This document shows, in pieces, positions 1 to 13,987 of a stretch of 64,000 nt of DNA. The number at the start of each line of letters is the position of its first letter. Positions within the stretch are counted from its first letter, which is position 1. The notes below the pieces were generated by a model. The model saw nothing but the letters and a program-made list of their open reading frames with translations. It had not been told where the DNA came from and ran no database searches. The DNA lies in the NCBI RefSeq assembly GCF_937616625.2, contig NC_065574.1:12526501-12590500 (forward strand), in the 5' to 3' direction. The position numbers and the translations under genes were made by a program. The stretch comes from Mercurialis annua. Its lineage: Eukaryota; Streptophyta; Magnoliopsida; Malpighiales; Euphorbiaceae.

Positions 1-40
1 GTAGCTCCTATTCCTAAACCAAAATCATAAAATCACTTAC

Positions 41-3000
41 TTTCTTAGGTCGTTGAAGAGATGAAAGAATCTCGGCCTCATCAGCGATTCCTGAAATTGT
101 TGGAAGATCTGATGCAAAGAATACATCAGAGGTACATGAGTCCGTAGGGCTGACATTATAGGCCGGTAAACTAACAGTGAGTGATTGCTGGGTGGGCATA
201 ATAATTCCCAGTGGCATCATCCTCTTTAAAGAACTAAATTCAGTTGCAATATTAATTGCTCGTGCTTTTGGCTGGCCCGGGTGAAAGCACAACTTTATCA
301 GATAGTCAATTAGGCTAGCAAACTGAACAAACAAATTGCTCCCATCATATCCTTGGGCAAACCCTTTCTTAGCGTCATTTATAATTTGTGTAGCTTGGTC
401 TTTTCTTGAAGGAACTGTGGATTTTGAGACAGCTGCCATAATCCACAATGCTTGCTGTGGGTATTGCCGGAGGACAGATGTGATGATGCATCTGACCAAT
501 TTAACAATATCTTCATTCTGGTGACACACTCTAGAAACCAATTGAGGCAATACTGTTAACCACTGATATGCTGGTAAATCCTTTAAACAGCCTCGCATGA
601 TACTCATTACCTGCAATATAATAAATGGAAAAGATCATTTGCAGATCTGAAATAAAATAGGAAGGATTTCAAAAGAAGTTAAACTCTAAATGGAATTAAA
701 TATAATTGCATCCCAAATGATAGTATACCTTCCCATGAACCTTTTTCACTTCTTCATTGGATGATGAGCCACATCTAAGATAAACGCTCCCAAAATCGAA
801 CCATAAGGTTAGCAGCCTTGGAAGTGCTTGAAAGAGATTTCTGTGGCCTTTATGAAGCCCTTTGGCATAGAATAATAATACATCAGGTACATAAAACCAC
901 CAATGCTTTTCAGTAGTAGATTCAGAATTGTCTGCCTGACGTTTCCTGGCATCAACAAGCACCTCATCACAATACTTAGCTAAATAGAAAAATCCTTTAT
1001 CCCATTTTGGCTGCAATTCTCTCACCCTGGAATAAAGTGTTATGACATCTTCCTTCTGCTTCTGTCCAGTGTAATGAATCCATCTAGTGTATAGCAGAAG
1101 AGTCTTTGCAATATCTTGATTTTCATTTAAAGCTTGAGCATCACAAAGCGAAGGTTGGGGATTCAGTGGAACCACTGAAAGAGAAGTGATTAACAGCCTT
1201 GAAGCAGAGCCTATAGCCTTCTCCGGCATGTGCAGGAGAGCTTGTTGCAGTTCTGCAATAGCACCATCTGATCTCCTAGAACTCCACAGAAGCTTGGCCT
1301 TTTCCATGTGAACATTAGGTGCACCAGAAGCTTGGGCCTCTAGAATTGCTCGATTTGCTGTCGCATAATGACCAGCCATACGACAGAGCTTTGCATATTG
1401 AAGCCAGCAATTTCCCACATGAGCACCAAGACCATTAGCACCAAACACCAATCTTCGGAAAGCTAAAAGTGGTTCTCTTGCCCAAAGAGAAGGTTGCGTA
1501 AATCTGAGCCGATTTTCCCAGTTATCCATCAATTTAGTTAATTCCAAATCACCCAGATGAAACTTTTTATCCAAGAAAGATCCATCACCGAGAAATGTAT
1601 GGAAATCTTCCAACTCCTTTAGCAAGTGAAGTTTGACGATATATGGATAAGCCCGTGTATAGGAATCCATGCCTGCTGCAGCAAGAGGAGCGATCAGAGC
1701 TTGTTTGGACAATGCTACTCTTTCAGCAACTGAGAATTGATCCTTTTTCATCATAGCCTGGAGAATCTTTGCAACATTCAAATCAAACCAAGCATTACTC
1801 TCAGAGCTGCTACATACTAAACCTTCTTCATCAGCCCCACCAAGATACTCATCCATCAAGTCCCACATGCTAAGCCTCCATGCTGCCTGCACCCCTTGCA
1901 TACACCATGTTTTCTTGTATTGAGGAAACCTAGAAATTAAACCATCCACATGTGTGACCATGGTCTGAAGGTGACTAATGTTTAGCAGACAATTAACAAC
2001 GTCTGAATGCCTATGAACTGATGTTGGCTCCATCTGCAAAGCCTGCTCACAGAAAGTCATAACCTCCGCCCAGTTTCCTCCCTTTTTGTTAATTAAGAGC
2101 TGGTCCTGTAAGCTTAACGTTTCACGTAAACAAGCCAGGCCAGATAGACCATCAGGTTCATCTAAACAGCTGTATATTTCCATTAGAAAGGAAACATCTT
2201 CATCCTCAAAAACATCACTTCTCTCAGCGGCAGGGTTAAAGGAGCCAGACTTTTCGCGTACATGAGATTCAAAGTACATCAAAGACCTCGCATAAGCCTG
2301 ACACTTATAGGACGCTCTAGCAAGAGTTAACTTAGGAATTGCAACCAGAAGCTCTGAAACATATTTACACTGTGAAATGAGTTGACCTTGATCTATCACA
2401 GAAACAGAAGTTTGATCTTTAGTTCTGGAAGCTTGCTTCTTAGAAGCTGGTAACTGGAAAGATTGAGAAAGAGCTAATTCTTGCTCAACATCATCCACCC
2501 ATTGCCCTAGATTGTCTAGGAGATTGAATGCAGCTTGGATGCAAACTTCACTTTGGCCACCAGAACCACTAATAGCATGACACATAGCACTAATATTCAC
2601 TGAGGAAGCTGCGTCAAGAACAGATAGGATTTCTTCAGCTATACCAAGGCGAGCCTCTTTGGTACCATGACAAACAGCATTTAAAACTAAATAAGGCAGC
2701 AAATAAATTGCTATTTGCATATCATGACGCACTATACCGCGACAAGCATTAAATATGGTTGCACGAGATCCGGTGGCATGAGCAGTCAGTTTCTTAATCC
2801 ATAAAAATATCCATCTTCTAAATGACATTGAAGGATGGTAAATTGGACCAAATAATGTTGAGTCAGCTACATTTGGAAGCTGAAATCTAGAGGTTAGACA
2901 AGGGGCTATTATCTCCTTGACATAGTTGGAGAAGCGGTCCCACAGTCTCTGACCCCGAGTATTCATCCCACTACTGTTTTCAGTACTCTTCTCCTTCATT

Positions 3001-6000
3001 GGTTGTGGCAAAGAAGCAGTGATATTCTCATCCAATGATGCTTCACAGCCTGCAACTTTTAGCAGCTCTTGTATAGCCAATGCAGCTGAGTCTTGAACAA
3101 CAGTATTAGACGCAGCTCTAAAAGCCCTAGCCAAATGTTTATGGATCAACTCAAAGATGAGATCATCATCTGAACATTCAATCTTAAAGCGTTGGCATGA
3201 AAGCCCCTTCACCTTGGCCGGGTCAACTGCACCTAATGCTCCAAGGCAATCTGCACAGACCAACTTCAACCGCTGCCCCACCAGAGTCCTTGATTCTTCT
3301 GCACATCCTCTTAATAAAGATGTGATTAAAGAGCTTAAAACATCCATGTCTGCAGAAACTTCACCTGTGATCAAAGCTGTAATATCTTCCCTTCTCAAGT
3401 TCAGTAACTTCTTCAACTCACATGCTACCATATACCTCACATTCAAGTTCTCATGATTCAAACCATTAACAACATTTTTTAGTTGATCCTTCAGAATCAT
3501 TGACCCACGTGCTACCTGAATAGCTTCATTTACTTCAATCAGAGAAGGAATACTAGGTAATGGAGGGAACTCACAGATATGCTGCTTCAATATAATTCTG
3601 TTTTTTAACACAAGTTCTTCCAAAATTTTCACAACTTTATTCAAGTGCATGGAAGGATTTTCTTTACATCTTTCCAAAATGGGAATCAGGGCAGCGAAGA
3701 CTTGAGAAATTATATGTTTAGTGCTAGAAGGTGATTTTTTTGCCAATTGCACAATGAAAAAATGCAATACAGATAAACCCTCACTTTGAAGTGATTCTTT
3801 ATCAATAGCATGCATGAAAAGAACCATTAGTTTTGGGACATAGGTGTTGAGCTGAGAGCCCATCAGTTCAATCAACATTTTAATGCGTTCCAAAGCTTGT
3901 TTCTGTACCGAAGAATCATCTGAATTAAGCATTTTTCTATCAATACTGTTAAGGAGGCCAACAAAATGATTCCTTAAAAAGCCTGGAAGATCTTCTGCCC
4001 CTGTCAGAACTCTGGCAATTTCTTTTATCATTTCAGGCACTCTTGATAACCTGCAAAGAGAAAAAATGATAATATTTGAAAGGAAGACCAGTAACACATT
4101 TTGGGAACTTTAATGGTTATCACTTATCACTATTAGTGTATAGCTATTAATTAAAGAGAGAAAGGCAGAGAGGACAAAAAATGTCATGCAGATAAAGAAA
4201 TTTATAGCTCAATCCTGAGCTTTGACTGGATGATAGAGGGAGAGACGAAGTAAAAAGCCATCATTTTGTGATGATCACATTGATTGATCACCAAACAGAA
4301 TGCTATAGTAAGTTTATCCTTCAATATATTTGAAGGAATAAGGAAAGACTGATTTGGGGGGAAAGAAAGACTAATTTTGGGCCATAAACCTGCAATGTCT
4401 TTAGTTCCAATCCAAAACAACCATAATATGATAGTTCCTGCAACCTAGGACAGCCATAAAAGATTTGACAGATGAACATTGTCAAATGCAATTACAAAAC
4501 TGCTCAAAGAACTGCACTCTAGTTACCTTGTGCAAATAATGGACAGGTTAAGGAATACAGAATGCCAGAAATACCCAACAATAGTGAGTTCTAAAGTTTA
4601 CTTGAAATTTTCAAAAGCAAGTCAAGAGAACTATACCTTTCACCTATCTCAACGATATTACCACCACTTTGAAAGCATACAAGTTCATCTAAAAGTGCAG
4701 GTAGTGCAGCTGCAAATATTTCTTGGTTGTCGGAACCAGTCTGCTCATGGTAAAACTGCAAGGTGGAGAGTAATTCCTGCCTATTTGCCCGATGGAGAGC
4801 AAAAGCGAGCACTTTCGGCAACCAGTTCACTATAAGAGGCACCATATCATCGTTCCCATATCTGGCCAACTCCAGTAATGCAGGAACTGCTTTGTCATTA
4901 TCTTGATGAGAGACCACGAGCTTTGGGAGAACTATTGGAATCATTTTCTCAACAAGTTCATCTATCGCAACATCAAATAAGGCTTCCGCAAACTCTCTGA
5001 CCATTGCTGGTCGACTTGCAAGACTCATTGTTAAATAGTCAAAGAGTTCATTTCGGATATGAACAGCTTTTGAGAGGCTTACTTCAAATCCTCCTTTAAG
5101 ATGGAAAAAACAGGATTTTTTTATTAGCCTAGACGCATTCATTCTTATAGTAAGATGTGGACTATCAAGTCGATCAACCAACAAGATTAGTGAATTCAAG
5201 AAAAGTTGACTGGAGATATCAACTGTAACCATAATTTCTGCTGTAGATTCAAGAAGAGTCTCAATAGTTGGTGGATCCTGAGCTGCCACCAACGACTGTT
5301 CCAGTATATCCAAAAATCTACGTTCTTTAGTTTTATTTGATGAAACCCCGTCAAGAAATAGACAACTCAGCACTTGATCATCGAGGAAGGAACTGATCTG
5401 AGTGCAAAATGCTTCCCTTACATCCTTCTGTGTGTTAAGTAGTAAAAATTCAACACATATAATCCATTCAGATCTCGTTTTAATAAGAGTATCAGCAGTA
5501 GCATGCAGAAGAATACGCCGGATGGTTCTCACACAGCCAACTTGAACATCTTCCGAGGAATTATCATAAACAAGTTTAAAAAATAGGGACTGGAGATGCA
5601 TGAAATTACAATTGACACCCACTTCTCCACCTGAGATATCAGGAAGTTGTATCCTTTTAGAATATACTCCATGATTGGGCACGATTCTTTTATCACATAT
5701 TGAACAACAGAATCCTTGCAGTAAATGGTCTACTGTCTGACTGTGTTTCTCATCATTAATTGCCAAATAAAACTTGCATCTACTATGACCATCAGCAGTA
5801 TTGCAACATCCATATAAGCACGACATGAAACCAAGAGAAAAGGGAATGATCTGTTTAACTTTGTCATGTTCCTCTGTCGCCAGGAATCTGCAGATGATAA
5901 GATAAAGACAATTATGCCACAAGTTATCATATTAACTAGTTTATCTACATGTGCAAGATGTACAACATCAAGTTTGAACAATTATGAGCATCTAAGTTCT

Positions 6001-9000
6001 CTGTTGATAATAAGCCTATGGGAATCCGACTGAACTAATATAAGTTGGCTTAAGCTTGAATGAGCGTATCTGACAAAAAATGTATTCTAGTTGTCCCGGT
6101 ATGCAAACCAAAACAAATGAGATAAAAATTAGCATAATCCGCAAACTCATTCTTTTCTAAAATCGAACAACAAAACCTCCACTATGCACCATCAGTTACT
6201 ACAGAAAGTTGGAAATAAGTTTGCCAACACAACAAGAACATTTGAGAAACTTGGAGCCAAAAAAGAATTACACAAACATACTTGTCGTGTGTACAGAGAC
6301 AAACACGACTAAAACTATAATTACTTGATAATAGAGATTTTTTAGGCAAATGGATGATAAAACAGAAAAATGTGCTTCAAACCCTTTTATCAAATAATCT
6401 CCTAAAGGGATCATAATTTAAATTTCAATTCACGAAAAGGAGAACTGGAAGTAAAACAAATGTCTAGATATAATATAGAAATAACTCTCATCTTTTCTGT
6501 GGTTTCTTCATTGAATTGACAATTTCCTTTTTCACATCTAAATCTCTAATCACTGTTCATAATTATGCACGTGATAAAGTACACTCACAACAGTGACAAT
6601 TACTAACAACTAATTACTTTAATATGTAGCCAAAACAAATGGAAAATCTTCTATTTTTCACTTACTCCAGTCTTTCGAACATTTGAGCAAGTACACCAAG
6701 ACCTGACCACCAGACAACCACTGGCATTGAAATGATAGTTTCAAGTCTAACTTCTTCAGCTCCGTCATGAAGACCCAAATCGAAGACTTCAAATAGACTT
6801 TCAGTTTTAAAACTAGGACCAAGCTTGGATAAAACTCTAATAGAGGTACATTTTGCTTTCCATGGAGGATGTGGTCCGCCGACCATATGAGAGTGGGTCC
6901 ATGGCAGCTTCAGTACCATGTGTATAAGATCCACATAATCGTCCTTAAGTCTGAAAGGCTTGTCCTCCATGAGAAGAGTGCCTAAGTAAAAATAGCTAAA
7001 TGAGTCCAACGGAATAACAGCATTCAAATGCAAAGTTTCAGAGGCTGGGCCATAAATTCATAAAGAACAAGTGTAAAAACATCAAAAAGAGTAAAATCAA
7101 ATAACCAATCAACCCAAAAAATTTAAGTTGTTACGTGAAACTCCAATTATTTATTGAAGGCAAAGAGTATGTTTATAGTCTTACTTTGCATAACCAAAAT
7201 ACTGTGAATTCCTTCCAAGTAGGTGGGAACGTCAAATATCACTGAAATTCCTTGTCTTGCCTACACGATATACATCTCAATCAATCATTGGAAAAGTGAT
7301 AGCTAGCGGACAAATTTACAGATAACAAATACCTGCTCGCATATCCACGGTATCCATGAAAGCATTTGCTGGAAGATGCAGAATGACATATTGGTCATCG
7401 GGTATCTAGAAAAGGAAATACAAAGCATACTAAGAGCTGCTAGTGCAACATTTGGTCTTAAAGAATCAGGTCTAGGAGGAGCGTGCATAATGTCAAGTAA
7501 AGAAATAAGAAATGCATGCATATTGTCTGCATATTCTTCTCCTTCCCTCTCAGAATTTAATATATGAGTAAGCTTAGTCTCCTCTGGTACATCAGCATCA
7601 TAAGCCATAATATTTTTGTCAAACTTCAGACGCTTGATCTGGACAGTGTTTAAGTTCTGAGCACGTCTCTTATCTCCAATCTTGGAATTCTCAATTGGTC
7701 CATCATGTGATTTAGGTAAGCCCAAACTGTCATTATTTAAGGCTCCCCCTCCAACCCTCTCATGGCCGAGGATTGTGAGAGTAACATGAAGGCAATCTAT
7801 CAAGGAAGGACAAGGTTCTGGAAAACAAAGTATATGTACCAGAGACTCAGGTCTCCAAATATGAGGGGGGCAAGTTCTTGCAATTCGTTTGTAAACACTG
7901 CATAAAGCCACCTGGGTAAAAGGAAAACAGAACAAGAACAATAAGAACTAATTCCCACATGGAAATCATTGTCCAACCAAGAGGTTAGGAAAAGGAGAAA
8001 TTGAATGCTCAGAAGAACTTGTAACTTGCATTAATTAAAACGATTTCAGGATCTAACCTTAAGTTCTTGGCTTTTGGTTCTCCACATTGACAGAGGGAAA
8101 ACTTTCATTAAATTAGTTGCCGTCAATTTTACAACATCATCATGACAACTCGAATGCAACACACTAAGGCAACCACCAATGGAGGAATCATATACCAAAT
8201 TTCTGCAATGCAAGCAAAATATTAAGACAGCTTAAGTCTCAATCCACAGTCCTCAAAAAGTTTCGTCCGCTATAAGGATCATTTTCCTCCATCCTGCTTT
8301 GCTAAAAACAATCCAAATATTAAAAAATTTAGAACTAAATAGGGACATTAGAAACACAAGAAGATCATAAAAGTAGCCAATGGCAAGCATAACCATAGAT
8401 CACATGAGCAAATCATTGTGGCAATACACATAGTCACAATCATAATGGAGGTGGCCTATTTTTGAAGTTTTAGTTGATAGAGGAAAATTTACTAGTTCAC
8501 ATATGTGCAATACACTAGCTAATGAATAAAGAACTACAATCCAAATACTCTCAATGATATTAACTCAAAGAAAAAAACAATCCAATGAAGAAAAAAAAAA
8601 TTATGATTTATTTGTTCTGATGGAATAGAAGGGAAAAGAAATAGAATTCTTTGAACAGCACAATCGGAAAACATTAAATTGGAGAGGAATGTGATTGTAA
8701 TTTCCCCCCAGTTTGATGAAGACAAATGATAAGGACAAAATTACTAATATATCCTTTCTCTGAAGCTCACAAACATAATCTTAATTTTTTTTTCTGAAAG
8801 TTGATCATAATTTTTTAAAAAGGAGATTATACTTCTCCATTTTTCACAAACAATCCAAAGACAAGAAAGCAAATACAATTTCTTTTCTTTATTTTCTTTT
8901 CTGGTCTTCCCACTTCTTTCCTTAAATTTCTTTTATTTTCTTTTTCTTTCCCTTGTGTAATTAGTAATCAAAACAATAGGACTGGAGTTATTATAAATGC

Positions 9001-10995
9001 AACATACAATTGGGAATTCTACACCAACTTAAAAAAAATAAAGACCTAAAGTTTTCACTTAAAACTTTTCAGGACTTCTTAAAGATTCCTGCAAGATTGT
9101 ACATCTGAATATTGCTGATAAATCAAAAACCAATAAAAGGAAAATATACTAGAGCTCCCAGCTAAGCATGCAGCATGACGCAGTTACAGTTGTTACACTT
9201 ACACCAGAAATCTTCGAAAACTATCAACATAATAACACTTTATAATTAGAAAGTCAGATCTTGTAAGATTGTGGTTGTTTCTTAACTCTGCGCCTTTGGA
9301 GCATATACGTAAAAAAGTTCAACAGCAGTTTGTCTAAAACAATCTTCCCAAGCGGCATATCGCCAAACATGAACGCAATCAAGAACCACAACATATTAAG
9401 ACTATTTTATCAGAACATTTATTCTCAAGACATCCATATAAAAAATGCATCAGTTACAAAAAAAATTCTATTCCAAATTTCTGACATTCTCCTATTGTAA
9501 ATTCAAACGCATACCTATATACAGGAAGTCCCTCTTTGTCCTCACTTAATATTACAGCAATTGACTGGATCAGATTCTCATGAGGAATGAAATCATCATC
9601 TATAACAGATCCAATCACGCGCGCAAAATCAAAACAAGCCTTCCATAAAATTTCAAGTGTCAGAGAACTGTCAAAAAAAATCTTATTGTAATTGAAATGA
9701 ATCAACCAATTGAGACAATTTATCCAACTATTACATTAAAAAACTCTCACATACCAAAAGTATAAATAAAATAGGCTAAAGCCACGAAGTTGTAAAAATC
9801 TTTCTACGCACCATATGCAAGTCAGCATCTCCATAGCACAAAATAGAACAAGCGGATGAAACATTTGATATATTGACGAGCCCCTCAACATATAAAGTGC
9901 CTTCAGTTAAGCATTTGCTGATAAGCTTAATCATCCACGTCGCTAATGGTTGCCACCTATCTTTTCCCGTAATGTTGATCAAGATACCAGCACCATCAAG
10001 GGGTTTACTGCTGGTAGGAAGATCAGCAAGACAAGTAGGATCCCCGAGAACTTCAGCAAAGGACGTACAGAAACACTTCAAATTTAAGCTAGGACAGCCT
10101 GAATCATCAGCAGTTTCAGCAGAAATTGATGCTGCATACAGAAGATCTATATGCAGAAAGAGAAAGAGTTAAGTTCTGCACATGTTAATGCGCTGTCCAT
10201 AAACAATGAATTAATAAAGAGAAAACACCACATCGAAGATGTAAACACTACAACTATTTACAAGAAACGCATTAGGTAAAAGATTCCTTACCTTCAACGG
10301 CCGACATAGCATCAATGAAAAATTTACAATATGCATCTCGTGCTCCAATACGAAGCAATGACAAAAGAGATCCAACCGTCTCAAAAATCACCCCGTGTCG
10401 CGAGCTGAAACAATATAGTCAGTTTCCAAAATAGATACTTATTAAGAGTAAATAAACAGAAACACCAACCTATGGTTTGACAAGATATCAACAATCATTC
10501 CAATTTCAACACATCATAATCTTCAGTCTAATTTCTAGTAAACCCTAACTAATACAATCACAGACTCACCGAAAAGCAGGCTCTGCGAAAAACGGCAAAA
10601 TCCGACCGATAACAGGCAAAACAGCAGTAGCCTTGCCATGATAAAAGAATCCAGGAAAATTCTTCGCAATGTGAGAAATTAACTTCAGAACAGCAATCAC
10701 CTCTCTCTCACTAGCTGCAATCATTTAAAAAAAATCAAAACGAAAACTAAACACGACGACTGCAAAATTAGGGCGTTAATTGAGTTCAAATTAGATTGAT
10801 CAAAGACGAAAAACCGGAGGAGGAAGAAGGAACGACGTAGGAGTGAAGCAGATTAGGAAGGACGGCGCGGAATCTGTTTCCTAAAGCGTCGTCGTCGTCG
10901 AAGGTGGCGTTTGACGGCGTGGAAGAGGAGGCGGCTATGCGTTCTCGGAGTTCGTGTATTAAACTGGAGAGGTTACTGTTAGTATTAGCGGCCAT
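41..10995 (-). CDS. ATR: ATR checkpoint kinase (PI3K-related), N-terminal 2407 codons, partial
   Basis: ATR is the nuclear serine/threonine kinase that senses replication stress and single-stranded DNA. I recognise the plant ATR protein by its N-terminus (SSLIHELRERIAAS), its UME region (about residues 1150-1250, TYVPKLMVLFMHAI) and its FAT region (from about residue 1680, with LLAFRRLVFGANGLG). HEAT-type helices fill the first 1600 residues. Twelve exons join in phase with no stop: 10815-10995, 10570-10714, 10292-10404, 9812-10146, 9515-9639, 8058-8202, 7333-7911, 7185-7260, 6666-7044, 4637-5887, 729-4050 and 41-610. The start is the ATG at 10995-10993. Exon 11 is unusually large (3322 bp). 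The last exon ends at a GTAAGT donor after RPKK. Plant ATR is about 2700 residues, so the kinase and FATC domains should lie left of the window. The 1.3 kb intron at 8203-9514 holds nothing I recognise. The gene looks intact and functional as far as seen. Confidence 0.97.
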
Positions 10996-11178
10996 TTTCG
11001 CCGCCGTTGTTGTTTGGTTTTTGTGTTTGTTTGTTTGGTTTCATTTATTGATTTTATTTCCCTCCTAAATTCGAAATTTTATGGTGTGTAGAAGTGAACT
11101 CATTCTGGGTGTATGCAAGAACAAAACATGAATAAATAAATTCACTCTTTTTTAAGAAGAATTTTAAATAAATTCTTA

Positions 11179-12083
11179 TAGCATCCACAATTAATGCTAT
11201 TTTATATGCTATGATTGGCATGAATAAATAATAAAATGCTATATTTATCATAACGTTCTAATTTTATCTCCAATGCAAAATTACAAAAAAAATTATAATT
11301 ATTTATTAGGATAATTATCTATTAACTTTTTTATTAATTTATAAAAAAATAAATCATATATTTTAGGATTAATTTCATAAAAAATCACAACATTTACATG
11401 AGGTTGTATTTTAATCACGACTTTTAAAAATTGTCATATAAAACCATGAACTTTTATTTTTGCTGACGTAGCCACCAAAATCCGGCAGATTTGAAAAAAA
11501 TGGAAGGTAAAAATATACCGAAAAAATAATCAGTAATCTATTTGAAAAAAATGAAAGGTCAGAGTTTTATGAAAACTTTTAAAAGTCGTGATTAAAATGA
11601 AATTTCGTGTAAAATTCGTTATTTTTTTATGGAATTAATCCTATATTTTATAATCTTCATTAATATAAATTTTATTTTTATTTGATATAATAATGAGTTC
11701 TTTTAAAAAAGAATTGTTAAGAGGGTCAATGATTTATATGAAAATAAATTGTTTATAAATTATTTTAACATATTGGTGTGTGGTTTATTATTAAAATATT
11801 TAATCAATCGGGATCGTAAAAACAAAAAAAAATATCATAAAATTTAAGATGAAAAAAAAATGAATAATGTAAAAAAGAATAGTAGTAAAAAATTATAATT
11901 AATAATGAATTTTAATTGGTCGTAAAAATTTAGCATATGCTATAATTGATATTAAATTTAACACAGAATATAGCATATTCTAAATTTAATATTGAATATA
12001 GCATTATATTGTATTTGGATTTTAAAACTCAATGCTAAATTATAGTATTAACATGCTAAAATAACATTGCATTGTGCATGCTC
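11179..12083. mobile_element. Harbinger/Tourist-like MITE with a nested insertion
   Basis: The two ends are inverted copies, TAGCATCCACAA on the left and TTGTGCATGCTC on the right. Both are flanked by TTA (11176-11178 and 12084-12086), the target duplication expected of PIF/Harbinger elements. Similarity extends imperfectly inward, with repeated AGCAT and ATGCTA motifs. There is no transposase. About 285 bp of the length is a later insertion (11366-11641 plus its duplication). It lies just upstream of the ATR start codon, within 0.2-1.1 kb, so it may overlap the promoter region. Confidence 0.6.
11366..11641. mobile_element. Mutator-type MITE (9-bp target duplication)
   Basis: This is a 276-bp foldback element. 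Its ends are GGATTAATTTCATAAAAAA and the inverted TTTTTTATGGAATTAATCC, with pairing that continues inward (ATTTTAATCACGACTTTTAAAA against its complement). It is flanked on both sides by TATATTTTA (11357-11365, 11642-11650). A 9-bp duplication with long inverted ends fits a non-autonomous Mutator-like element. Its ends resemble those of the element at 18619-18929. Confidence 0.75.
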
Positions 12084-12107
12084 TTACATATTCAATTAGT
12101 GTGAGGA

Positions 12108-13987
12108 TTTTTTTTTTAGGTGAAAATTCAAAAAAGATATATTAATAAAGCGCAATAAAAATTGCAACCAAAATACAACTCTCCTAAGAGAAAACAAACA
12201 AAGTTACAAAGTCAATCTCTGCAAATTAAATTGGAATTCTCAACTTTGTTCTTAGCAATGACAATACACCTAACATTTATGATTATAGTCGAAACAGTGT
12301 TTTAAAAATCGGATCGACTGGTTCGACCGGAAATCGAAAGTCAGTCCAGTCTTTTTTACCTTAAGAACGGGATTTACGGTTCAACAGTTAACCGGAATAA
12401 CTGTAAACCCGGAGTATCATTGAACCAGCTGAACCGGAAAACCCGTCTGGTTCACTACCAACGGACCATATTATTTTAGATTTATGAATTTTATTACAGA
12501 AAAAATGAAATTTTTGATAAGAAAAAAATTCAAAAATATACATCTAAGAGAATATGTTATTATTGACAGAGTTTTAAATTTTAAGAAAACTAATATGAAA
12601 GTAGATCTACGAGAAATGGTCAAAGAAAGAAAATAATAGTTCTTAACTGAATTTGTGGCGTTGCCATGGTTATGGTTCTGAGTAAAGATTATTTGTACTA
12701 TAAAGATGAAGTTGAGATGATGATGATGATCCTAAATTAGAAGAATTTTTTTACTTCATTTTACTTTTTTTTTTCACTGTGTTTATGGATTTGATGAGAA
12801 ATCAGTAAAAAGAGAAGAAAATAAATAAAAGTTAAACGAAGAAGGAAGCATAAGATAATGGTTTATAGAAAAAATAATTTGTATTAAAAAAGAAAAAAGA
12901 AAAAGTTGAAATTTAATTGTTACAATAGTGGGTCACAGCTCATTGTAAGCTGACAGGTTGATGAGACACAACAGCGTCCCATGTTTTAATATAATTGGTT
13001 GAATTGGTAATTGAACCGGTTGAACCATAAATCGATGACTGTATTGGTTCTACTATCGATTTGGTTTTTAAAATACTGAGTCGAAGTATTAGGACTTTCA
13101 TTAGCAAAAAGTAACTGTTCCTAACCTTCCAGATATAATATATGATTGTTGTCAAAGATAATTCTTGCAACATTTTTTATAGTAGCTCTCTTAATAAACC
13201 AACTTATCAGTCTTCTTCAAATTCTGATATTACTAAGGCATATGCAAACAGGCAATAAAATATTTCAAATTTTTCAAAAAAAGTTGCACTCATAAAAGCA
13301 ACAATTGTTTCAATATTAGAGGAACAATACACAATTGTTATTTTCCCTTAATTTGTGAATTTGTCTTTTGTTCTCAACCTCCTTTTCATAACTAAGCACA
13401 ACATAAAATTAAATCTAAGGATGGAATTCTTGTCCAGGATTAATTTATTCCAAGAGACCTGATTGTGATGATCTCTAAACTCATTTCAGGTCTTAGCAAT
13501 TGAAAATATGTTTTTGTAAACAACTTTTCAATTCATAGCATCCTCCACAAGTGCTATTTAATTTGACATTATCTCTTATGTAATTCCAAGTTTCTTCTGT
13601 CTTATTATCTATGGAATTAGGGAGGTTCTATATGTTGTTTCTCCATTGATCAAATAGAGAAGCATTCTTGGGGATATTGACATCTCTCATTTTAACACTT
13701 GGAAATTTCTTTAAAAAGGAGTATCCATGTAACCATGGATCATTCCAGAAGTCAATTTTGGTATCATTACAAGGCTTGTACACTATGAGTTTTTTGACTT
13801 TATTTTTTATGCCTAACAGACCCCTCTAGGCCCAGTTAGTATTGTTGTTTGTTTTAGACCCTTAAAACTTCTTGATTCTATTTTGTCTTGTTGATTGCAC
13901 CCATAAAGAGATAGAACTGCTGATAATTTTCCAAATATGCTTGTTGGTAGTTGCTCTATTCCAACTATCTATGTCTTTATTGTCTAA
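12108..13987 (-). mobile_element. LINE relic, 3' part, interrupted by a hAT element
   Basis: Read on the minus strand, 13660-13770 encodes NDTKIDFWNDPWLHG followed by FPSVKMRDVNIP. This is the conserved stretch that follows the reverse transcriptase in plant LINE ORF2 proteins. Further pieces continue with frameshifts and stops. The run of T at 12108-12117 would be the poly(A) tail of a minus-strand LINE. A hAT-like element (12295-13078) splits the relic, and a copia-type LTR abuts it at 13988. The left and right limits are approximate and no complete frame remains. Confidence 0.6.
12295..13078. mobile_element. Non-autonomous hAT-like element
   Basis: The inverted ends are CAGTGTTTTAAAAA on the left and TTTTTAAAATACTG on the right. 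The 8-bp flanks AGTCGAAA (12287-12294) and AGTCGAAG (13079-13086) match at 7 of 8 positions, as expected for an old hAT target duplication. Subterminal copies of GGTTCGACCGG and GAACCGGTTGAACC are present. There is no transposase frame. It sits inside the LINE relic, so it is the younger of the two. Confidence 0.7.

Noticed and set aside
4202..4420. Minus-strand frame in the intron between ATR exons 10 and 11
   Set aside because: ATR exons join in phase without it, and it has no similarity to ATR.
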